Notes under the pieces: model-generated
Told to the model about the DNA's origin: nothing
The model's database searches: none
The model's input: the letters and a program-made list of their open reading frames with translations, nothing else
Part shown: in pieces, positions 1 through 5,599 of the stretch
Numbering within the stretch: the first letter of the stretch is position 1
Layout: each line of letters starts with the position of its first letter
NCBI GenBank assembly: GCA_900554905.1
Contig: USJB01000012.1
Coordinates: 1-12,342 of the forward strand
Origin: an uncultured Collinsella sp.
Lineage (GTDB): Bacteria > Actinomycetota > Coriobacteriia > Coriobacteriales > Coriobacteriaceae
Length of the DNA: 12,342 nucleotides
Direction: 5' to 3'
Made by a program: the position numbers and the translations under genes

Positions 1-33
1 CAGTGGGATATCAATTTGCGGTTTGTTTGCCAA
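1..33 (-). CDS. Possible 5' end of an unidentified gene, cut by the window edge
   Basis: Reading the minus strand, AAGGA lies about 10 bases before a TTG codon at 33-31, and the frame stays open for 11 codons, (M)ANKPQIDIPL, to the window edge. The residue composition is protein-like, and the layout (purine-rich site, TTG start) matches several certain genes in this window. The start sits downstream of a ~215-base AT-richer noncoding stretch that follows the fumarase-like C-terminus. Too little is visible to identify the product. A fumarase beta subunit would be a natural neighbour of an alpha subunit, but the large gap argues against a simple alpha-beta pair. The call rests only on the start-site pattern. 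Confidence 0.35.
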   Translation of the reverse strand, partial: MANKPQIDIPL

Positions 34-249
34 TTTGATCTCTTCCTTAAAAATTTGTGTCTTGCTTTGAGGCAGCATGTTATGATGCTGTTTCCCCTGT
101 TTTGGTGGCTTAGCTCACATCGCATTTCGCAGTTGATGTTGCCCATATTTCATTGTTTCGCAGTTCTTTTCCACCGTTTATTCCTATATTGCTCAAAGTT
201 TCTGCTTCCTTCTTTTCAAAGAAGGGACAACAATGCCCGTAAAAAGTCC
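34..249. other. AT-richer noncoding region with palindrome and direct repeats
   Basis: This stretch is clearly poorer in GC than the rest of the window and has no convincing coding frame. It holds a perfect inverted repeat CAGCAT-N6-ATGCTG at 73-90 and two copies of TTTCGCAGTT at 125-134 and 156-165, 31 bases apart. A short hairpin, CCTTCTTT/AAAGAAGG, lies at 208-225, about 25 bases past the stop codon at 250-252; it has no U-tract on the minus strand, so it is at best a weak terminator. The region probably combines the 3' end of the fumarase-like unit with the promoter/operator of the gene starting at 33. No clear -35/-10 pair was recognised. Confidence 0.5.
73..90. repeat. Perfect 6-6-6 inverted repeat (operator-like)
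   Basis: CAGCAT (73-78), six-base spacer, ATGCTG (85-90). The arms are perfect reverse complements. The position, 40-57 bases upstream of the putative TTG start at 33 on the minus strand, fits a dimeric repressor site. No regulator can be named. On the plus strand the repeat is followed by TTT and then C-rich sequence, so it is a poor terminator. Confidence 0.4.
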
Positions 250-750
250 TTACACCTCAGCGCTGGCGCGGCGGGTAACGTGGCAGCTTACGTTGACTGC
301 CACCGGCAGGCAGGCCACATGGGTGGGCAGCTGTTCAATGCAGACGCCCAAGCAGGTGGTTGCACCGCCAAAGCCCTGCGGGCCAAAGCCGGTTGCATTG
401 ATGGCATCCAACAGCTCTTTTTCCAGCGCGGCATAATAGGGGTCCGCGTTGGGCTGGTCCAGCGGGCGCAGCAGTGCCTTTTTGGCCAGAGCTGCGCATT
501 TATCAAAGCTGCCGCCAATGCCAATGCCCAGCAGGTGGCGCGAGAACGAGGCATCGGCCTTAAACTGCGACGCCGACCAAATAATGATGGCGCCATAGGC
601 AACGAGCGCGACGGTAGCCAGCAGCACGCCGATATGTACCTTCTGGCGGAACGTGCCGCGCGAGGCCGAGAGCTGCTTGTTAACGCGGTCCAGGCTGCTG
701 CGGGAGCCGGTTTTGGTTGAGCGGAACAGGTCCGCCGGCGAAAAGTCCAT
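250..750 (-). CDS. rodA: Chimeric ORF: RodA N-terminus fused to fumarate hydratase alpha C-terminus
   Basis: This 166-residue frame starts with ATG at 750, five bases after AGGAGG that overlaps the mrdA stop, exactly where rodA is expected. Residues 1-79 look like RodA/FtsW/SpoVE: a basic cytoplasmic N-terminus, TM1 (about 40-60, ending in IIIWSAS), then FSRHLLGIGIG, which normally opens TM2. From about residue 75 the protein instead reads as the soluble C-terminus of a class I [4Fe-4S] fumarate/tartrate dehydratase alpha subunit: GIGIGGSFDK, KKALLRP, DPYYAALE, GPQGFGG, THVACLPVAVN, CHVTRRAS, then a TAA stop. A full RodA has about 10 TM segments and ~400 residues; the fumarase subunit has ~280. 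Neither activity can survive: the lipid II polymerase core is absent, and so is the first two thirds of the dehydratase. The join lies in a short repeated motif, so the product is either a real deletion remnant or an assembly artefact. Confidence 0.85.
   Translation of the reverse strand: MDFSPADLFRSTKTGSRSSLDRVNKQLSASRGTFRQKVHIGVLLATVALVAYGAIIIWSASQFKADASFSRHLLGIGIGGSFDKCAALAKKALLRPLDQPNADPYYAALEKELLDAINATGFGPQGFGGATTCLGVCIEQLPTHVACLPVAVNVSCHVTRRASAEV
511..540 (-). other. rodA/fumarase junction at GGCATT microhomology
   Basis: On the minus strand the codons here encode RHLLGIGIGG. LLGIGIG is what RodA is expected to have at the start of TM2, and GIGIGG is what class I fumarase alpha subunits have before the GxFDK segment. 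The tandem GGCATT GGCATT GGCGG is therefore plausible in both parent genes, so the breakpoint cannot be placed more precisely than about 511-528. Join at a shared short sequence is the signature of microhomology-mediated deletion, or of graph collapse in short-read assembly. Confidence 0.7.
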
Positions 751-759
751 CGCAACCTC

Positions 760-2829
760 CTATCGAACCGAGGAATCGCCCGTGGCCGTCGACGTGTCGG
801 GCTCGTCATAAATCGCACCGAGGACATCGCGCACGACGTGCAACGCGGTATCGGAGCCGCCACCGCCCTGTTCCAAGATGGTGGCAATCACGTACTTGGG
901 ATCATCGGCCGGCGCGTAGGCACAAAACCACGCGTAATCGTCCTCGCCGCTCTTCTCGCCCGTACCGGACTTGCCGTAGACCGTAGGGGTCAGGGAGTTA
1001 AAGTGCGCGGCGGTCGAAGTCGACGCGGAGTAAATCACATCGTGCATGCCGTTGCGAACAAGAGCCAAATCCGAATCGCTGTTGATCTTGGCCTCCAGGC
1101 GCTTCTTCTTGCCCTTGCCGTTGTACTTATAGGCATCGCCGTCGCCATCGCGCGACACGGCAGACAAAAACACATGAGGCACGTACTGTTTGCCGCCGTT
1201 GGCAAGACCCATATAGGCACACGCCATCTGCAGGGGCGTCACCAGGATGTCACCCTGGCCGATGGCAATGTTGGTCATATCGCCGGCATTCCACTTGCGG
1301 TCCTCGGCCGAGGCATCGGTAAAGTACGACTCTTTCCACTCGGCATCGGGAATACGGCCCGCGCCCTCACTCGGCAGATCGATACCGCAGGTCTTGCCCA
1401 GGCCCCAGCGACGAAAGACCTCTTGCAGGCCCTCGGGATGCTGGTCGTTGTAGAAAAACGCCTTGCCCATATCGTAGAACACGGGGTCGCAGGAGTTGGC
1501 GATACCGGACTGCAGCGTCATCGTGCCGTGGCCGGAGTGCAGCCAGCAGTATTTTCCCCAAGATTTGCCCAAGCCGGTCCAATATCCCGTGCAGTTGGTC
1601 GTCTGACTCGACGTGTACGTTCCAAACTCAAGGCCCGCCAAGGCCGAGAGCGGCTTAATGGTCGAAGCCGACATGTACTGGCCGCTAATGGCGCGGTTGA
1701 GCAGCGGATGCGAACCCTCGTCATCGTTGAGCTCGGTCCAAACATCATTGGAGACGCCGCCGATAAACACGGACGGATCAAACGTGGGCTCGCTGGCCAT
1801 GCCCAGAATCTCGCCGTTATTGGGGTCGAGGCACACCACGGCACCGTTGCCGGCGTCGCTGTGGCCTGTGGTCTTAGCGAGCTCAATGGCACTTGCAAGC
1901 GCCGTCTCGCAGGCTTGCTGAATCTTGAGGTCAAGCGTGAGCTTAATGTCGGAGCCGGCCTTCGCGGGCACGGCGCCGGCCTGACCGGTCACATTGCCCG
2001 AGGCATCGACCTTGACGGTCTGCTCGCCACGAATACCCTGTAGCAGGTTTTCGTAGTAGCTCTCAACGCCCGCCTGGCCCACGATATCGCCCGACTGGTA
2101 CGTAATCTTGCCAGCAGAAGCATCATCATCGCCAGAAGTTTTCTTATTCTGGGCCTCGAGCTGCTCGGAGGTAATGGTGCCGGTATAGCCCAAGATATGG
2201 CATGCCGTCTCGCCGTATGGATACTGGCGCTCGGTACGCTCGGCAATCTTGACGCCCGGGAACTCGCCGGCGTGTTCCTTGATATAGGCAACCGTGGAGC
2301 GGCGCACGTCCGTCGCGATGGTATGCAGGCTCTGAGCGCCCTCTGTATTGTCCTGAATATTGCGAAGGACCGCCACGTAAGGCATTCCAAGCACGTTGGC
2401 AAGATGGCGAACCAGAACCTCATCCTCGGCAAGGTCGCGGTAGGCCACGACAGCAAGTGAGGGACGGTTCTGGACAAGCGCCACGCCATTGCGGTCGAGG
2501 ATGCGGCCGCGCACAGCGGGAGTGGTAACGGTGCGAGTCTGATTGCTATTAGCCTGCCTCTCGTAATAGTCCGACGAGACCATCTGCATGCCCCACAGCT
2601 TGACGGCGAGCGCCGCAAACATCGCGCCCACACCCGTGGTGAGGATGGAAAAGCGGCTCTTAAAGGCGGTCACCGCGGTATTGCCCTCGCCCTCGGTGGC
2701 GCGCGGGGCCGTTCCATGCTGCGTATCGTAGGTAAAACGGGAATCGCCACGACGCATGATGACCAGCGCGACCACGATGGCCACAACCAGCACGATACCG
2801 GCGATAATAACCGTCAACTGGGAAGACAT
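760..2829 (-). CDS. mrdA: Penicillin-binding protein 2, elongasome transpeptidase
   Basis: Class B PBP of 689 residues that cross-links peptidoglycan on the outer face of the membrane, working with RodA and MreBCD during side-wall growth. Residues 5-25 and about 60-82 are both hydrophobic, so there are two predicted membrane segments rather than the usual single anchor. The dimerisation (pedestal) domain begins with RGRILDRNG (108-115). Transpeptidase motifs are S389-T-I-K392 (catalytic Ser389), S446-C-D448 (SxN position) and K620-S-G-T623. Cys413, Cys428, His434 and Cys447 form a possible metal site. The start is ATG at 2829; GGGGAGG sits 7 bases before it and directly abuts the mreD stop (13-base gap), which fixes the start. 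The stop overlaps the rodA ribosome-binding site, so the genes are co-transcribed and probably translationally coupled. FtsI-type PBP3 is the alternative, but mreBCD context and SALAGLE after the SxxK favour PBP2. Confidence 0.95.
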   Translation of the reverse strand: MSSQLTVIIAGIVLVVAIVVALVIMRRGDSRFTYDTQHGTAPRATEGEGNTAVTAFKSRFSILTTGVGAMFAALAVKLWGMQMVSSDYYERQANSNQTRTVTTPAVRGRILDRNGVALVQNRPSLAVVAYRDLAEDEVLVRHLANVLGMPYVAVLRNIQDNTEGAQSLHTIATDVRRSTVAYIKEHAGEFPGVKIAERTERQYPYGETACHILGYTGTITSEQLEAQNKKTSGDDDASAGKITYQSGDIVGQAGVESYYENLLQGIRGEQTVKVDASGNVTGQAGAVPAKAGSDIKLTLDLKIQQACETALASAIELAKTTGHSDAGNGAVVCLDPNNGEILGMASEPTFDPSVFIGGVSNDVWTELNDDEGSHPLLNRAISGQYMSASTIKPLSALAGLEFGTYTSSQTTNCTGYWTGLGKSWGKYCWLHSGHGTMTLQSGIANSCDPVFYDMGKAFFYNDQHPEGLQEVFRRWGLGKTCGIDLPSEGAGRIPDAEWKESYFTDASAEDRKWNAGDMTNIAIGQGDILVTPLQMACAYMGLANGGKQYVPHVFLSAVSRDGDGDAYKYNGKGKKKRLEAKINSDSDLALVRNGMHDVIYSASTSTAAHFNSLTPTVYGKSGTGEKSGEDDYAWFCAYAPADDPKYVIATILEQGGGGSDTALHVVRDVLGAIYDEPDTSTATGDSSVR

Positions 2830-2842
2830 CTACGGGCCTCCC

Positions 2843-3415
2843 CTATTTGAGCTTGCGGGTCTTGGGCTTAAAGCGCATACCCGTCTGGCGTCCGCCACGT
2901 GCGGAGAATCCATAGCCGGACTGCGGCACGACGCCGGACATCAAAAACGGAATGGCAACCAGACCCGTCAGGATCGAAGACGGCAGTGCATGACCAAAAA
3001 CGGCCACCACAAAGCTCGTCTCCAGACCCATAAACAGCAAGATGATGCTGTAGATCACATTAATGACGAGCGCGAAGGCGCCCACAGTGATGCCGCGCGC
3101 ACTCGGGGTACCGCCCGTCTGACCGACGGCGCTGTGCACCAGGGCAAAAGAACCCACGGTCAGCAGGAGCGACATAACGCCCACCGGCACGGCAGCGGAC
3201 AGGTCATAAAACAAGCCGCTGCAAAAACCGCACACGACGGCACGGGTCGGGTCGCCCGAGAACACGCTTAGGCACACCAGGATAATCATGAAGTTGACGC
3301 GACCTCCCGCAATGGAGATCTGCGGTGCCAGGCCTGCCTGCAGCAGCACGCACACGATGGCGGCGATCACAAACGTGCGGGAGCTCATCCCCTGCTCGTG
3401 TAGATCCATGGACAT
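2843..3415 (-). CDS. mreD: Rod shape-determining protein MreD
   Basis: Small polytopic membrane protein (190 residues, usual for MreD at 160-190) that joins MreC and the RodA/PBP2 pair to MreB in cell elongation. The chain is almost entirely hydrophobic with about five membrane segments (roughly 13-32, 37-56, 60-100, 107-130, 133-160). It has the family-like pattern of a small-residue-rich second half (GLFYDLSAAVPVG, about 67-79) and a basic C-terminal tail (KPKTRKLK) that should lie in the cytoplasm. It lies 5 bases after mreC. The GGGGG site overlaps the mreC stop and is only one base before ATG 3415, but seven bases before the in-frame ATG at 3409. The true start may therefore be Met3 (188 residues). 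Recognition rests on context plus topology, since MreD sequences are poorly conserved. Confidence 0.9.
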   Translation of the reverse strand: MSMDLHEQGMSSRTFVIAAIVCVLLQAGLAPQISIAGGRVNFMIILVCLSVFSGDPTRAVVCGFCSGLFYDLSAAVPVGVMSLLLTVGSFALVHSAVGQTGGTPSARGITVGAFALVINVIYSIILLFMGLETSFVVAVFGHALPSSILTGLVAIPFLMSGVVPQSGYGFSARGGRQTGMRFKPKTRKLK

Positions 3416-3420
3416 GCCCC

Positions 3421-4419
3421 CTATTCGCTCGAGCCAGAATCGGTCGTCTCGGACATGTCGGAACTGTCATCCGAGCTCTCGTCCTTCGTCTTGGTCGCAG
3501 CATCGCGCGACGTTCCCTGCGGCGTGCTGTTGGCCGTGCTCACGTCCTCATCCGAGGCCGACTGTTCGTCGGTCAGCGAGGTGATGACCAGCACTTCCTC
3601 GTTGTTCTCGGCCGTGGTCTGAGCGCGCACCACAATGGTGTAGTACACGTCGTTTGCCGATTTCTCAACCGACGAGACGGTGCCAAGCGGAAGGCCCTTG
3701 GGGAACACGCCACCGATGCCAGAGGTCACGATGATATCGCCAACCTTAACATCGGAGTCGACGCTCACGTACTCAAGACACAGCGTGCCGTCAGCCTGAC
3801 CCTGCAGCATACCCTGGGCGCGCGTGTCCTGCACCATGGCGGACACGCCCGAGTTCTCGTCGCCAATCAGGCGCACGGTAGAGGTCTTGGCCGATACCTC
3901 GATAATCTGGCCGATAACACCGGCAGAACTCGTCACGGGCATGTTGATGGTAAGGCCGTCGGCAGAGCCCTTGTCGATGGTAACGGTCGAGGTCCAGGCA
4001 TCGCCGGAGGCACCAACGATACGAGCTGCGGTCGATTTGAGGTTGTAGGTCGATTGCAGCCCGACCAGCCCCTCCAGGCGCTCGGCAGTCTTTTGAGCCT
4101 CGGAGAGCTCGGCGACCTTAGAGGTCAGCTCCTCATTTTGCTTCTTGAGCTCGTCGAGCGTGTCCTGCGACGCCGTTAGGTTAGAGAACACGTTGCCAAT
4201 CGCATTGAAGGGAGCCGCCACAGCCGAGCCCACAAAGCGCACCGGAGAGGTAATCGTCGTTACGCCCGAACGCACGGCATGAATCGGCCCTGCCTCGCCC
4301 TCGCGGATGTAAAACGTGAGCAGCAACACCGAAATCAGGCTGAAAACAATCAACGGGCGCATACCCGTTGATTGTCGCTTGGTATTCAGATTTGTGGAGA
4401 AACCCGAAGATCGTGCCAA
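3421..4419 (-). CDS. mreC: Rod shape-determining protein MreC
   Basis: Bitopic scaffold protein of the elongasome, 332 residues. A short cytoplasmic N-terminus is followed by one membrane helix (about 22-38), a coiled coil (about 84-118, LKKQNEELTSKVAELSEAQ), and the extracytoplasmic double beta-barrel domain (about 120-280) carrying the family hallmark VTSGIGGVFPKGLPLG (231-246). Residues from about 281 form an acidic Ser/Thr/Asp-rich, presumably disordered extracellular tail without Cys. The start is TTG at 4419, seven bases after AAGGTGG (4427-4433); no ATG is nearby in frame. It follows mreB by 21 bases and precedes mreD by 5, so it belongs to the same transcript. The long polar tail is beyond the conserved MreC core and could contact cell-wall polymer, which is inference. 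Confidence 0.96.
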   Translation of the reverse strand: MARSSGFSTNLNTKRQSTGMRPLIVFSLISVLLLTFYIREGEAGPIHAVRSGVTTITSPVRFVGSAVAAPFNAIGNVFSNLTASQDTLDELKKQNEELTSKVAELSEAQKTAERLEGLVGLQSTYNLKSTAARIVGASGDAWTSTVTIDKGSADGLTINMPVTSSAGVIGQIIEVSAKTSTVRLIGDENSGVSAMVQDTRAQGMLQGQADGTLCLEYVSVDSDVKVGDIIVTSGIGGVFPKGLPLGTVSSVEKSANDVYYTIVVRAQTTAENNEEVLVITSLTDEQSASDEDVSTANSTPQGTSRDAATKTKDESSDDSSDMSETTDSGSSE

Positions 4420-4440
4420 ATGGAATCCACCTTTTGGAAA

Positions 4441-5484
4441 TTAAGCATTGGTCTGGACGAAGCCGCCATCAAACGCATTGGCCTCGAGCACGCGGGCACA
4501 GCCGTTAACGACGTTATCGAGCGCCGTGGGGCTGACGTTGACCGAAACACCGGTCTCATCGCGCAGGCGCACGTCGAGACCGCGCAGCAGCGCGCCGCCA
4601 CCAGTCAGCAAAATGCCGTAGTACATAAGGTCCGAGGCAAGATCGGGAGGCGTAGCGTCGAGTGCGTCCTTGACGGCCTTGGCCATCTCGTCGAGCGGCT
4701 TGTTGAGCGCGCGACGAATCTCCTCGCTCTCGATGCGCACGGTCTTGGGCAGACCGGTGATCACGTCGCGGCCGTTGACCTCGACGTCGAGCTCGTCCTT
4801 GAGCGGCACGGCGGAACCGACCTTGATCTTGATGTCCTCTGCCGTACGCTCGCCGATGGCAAGGTTGTAGGCATCGCGAACGTGCGTGAGGATGGCCTGA
4901 TCGAACTCGTCGCCGGCAATACGGATGGACTGCGAGACGACGATGCCGCCCATAGCGATAACGGCAACCTCGGTGGTACCGCCACCGATGTCGATGACCA
5001 TGGAGCCGGTGGGTTCCTCGACGGGCAGATCGGCGCCGATAGCGGCGGCCATAGGCTCTTCGATCAGATAGGCCTGGCGAGCGCCGGCCTGGATCGTGGC
5101 CTCAAAGACGGCACGCTTCTCGACCGACGTGACGCCGGAGGGAACGCAGACGACAACGCGCGGACGCGGGGTCCACGGATAGCGCTTCTCGGAAGCCTTG
5201 TCGATAAAGTAGCGAAGCATGGCTTCGGTAACATCGAAGTCGGCGATGACGCCGTCCTTCAGGGGACGAACGGCCACGATGTTGCCGGGCGTACGGCCGA
5301 GCATGCGCTTTGCCTCGATACCGACCGCCAGGATGCGCTCGTCGTTCTTGTCGATGGCGACGACGGAGGGCTCGCGGATGACGATGCCCTTGCCGCGCAC
5401 GGAGACAAGCGTATTTGCGGTGCCGAGGTCGATGGCAAGATCGCCCGCATAGCTACCGAAGAACATATCCATCAAAGAAAACAA
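4441..5484 (-). CDS. mreB: Rod shape-determining protein MreB (bacterial actin)
   Basis: Cytoplasmic actin homologue, 347 residues (typical length), which polymerises on the inner membrane face and orients wall synthesis. The actin/Hsp70 nucleotide motifs are all present: phosphate-1 loop GDLAIDLGTANTLV (14-27, Asp19), LIEEPMAAAIG (140-150), phosphate-2 loop VIDIGGGTTEV (163-173, Asp165) and adenosine motif LLTGGGALLRGLD (292-304). The hydrophobic N-terminus (FSLMDMFF) fits a membrane-touching segment. The start is TTG at 5484, five bases after AGGAG (5490-5494); the in-frame ATG at 5472 is 17 bases from that site and less likely. It is the first gene of mreBCD-mrdA-rodA and follows the TPR gene by 115 bases that contain a GC-rich hairpin and a weak promoter candidate. 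The paralogue Mbl is a possible alternative name, but operon position favours MreB. Confidence 0.97.
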   Translation of the reverse strand: MFSLMDMFFGSYAGDLAIDLGTANTLVSVRGKGIVIREPSVVAIDKNDERILAVGIEAKRMLGRTPGNIVAVRPLKDGVIADFDVTEAMLRYFIDKASEKRYPWTPRPRVVVCVPSGVTSVEKRAVFEATIQAGARQAYLIEEPMAAAIGADLPVEEPTGSMVIDIGGGTTEVAVIAMGGIVVSQSIRIAGDEFDQAILTHVRDAYNLAIGERTAEDIKIKVGSAVPLKDELDVEVNGRDVITGLPKTVRIESEEIRRALNKPLDEMAKAVKDALDATPPDLASDLMYYGILLTGGGALLRGLDVRLRDETGVSVNVSPTALDNVVNGCARVLEANAFDGGFVQTNA

Positions 5485-5599
5485 CGCAACTCCTGATGTG
5501 TTGGATGATTGCTGGAAAACTACTAGCTCATCATACTAGCGCAAGCCCGGCACCTCACTTGCGGTGAAGCGCCGGGCAAAGCTAAATCCCATAAGGTCA
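5485..5599 (-). promoter_or_regulatory. mreB upstream region: hairpin and candidate promoter
   Basis: The gap between the TPR gene and mreB holds a perfect 7-bp GC stem, GCCCGGC (5545-5551) with GCCGGGC (5571-5577), and an inner TCAC/GTGA pairing (5555-5558 with 5564-5567). No U-tract follows on either strand, so it is not a standard intrinsic terminator. On the minus strand TATGAT (5530-5535) is a good -10 hexamer, about 45 bases before the mreB start, but the matching -35 (GTGAGG, 5553-5558) is poor and overlaps the hairpin. The 7-mer TACTAGC occurs at 5521-5527 and 5534-5540, bracketing the -10. A separate mreB promoter is plausible, not proven. Confidence 0.35.

Noticed and set aside
16..720. 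Plus-strand open frame at the left edge, hydrophobic at its start
   Set aside because: The start lies in AT-rich noncoding DNA, where hydrophobic translation is expected. The rest is antisense to the RodA-fumarase frame, and there is no ribosome-binding site.
838..2043. Plus-strand open frame of about 400 codons opposite mrdA
   Set aside because: PBP2 motifs on the minus strand are complete; the antisense translation has no family features.
4372..5496. Plus-strand open frame of about 370 codons opposite mreB
   Set aside because: mreB on the minus strand is unmistakable, with all nucleotide motifs. The antisense frame is low-complexity and fully overlapping.
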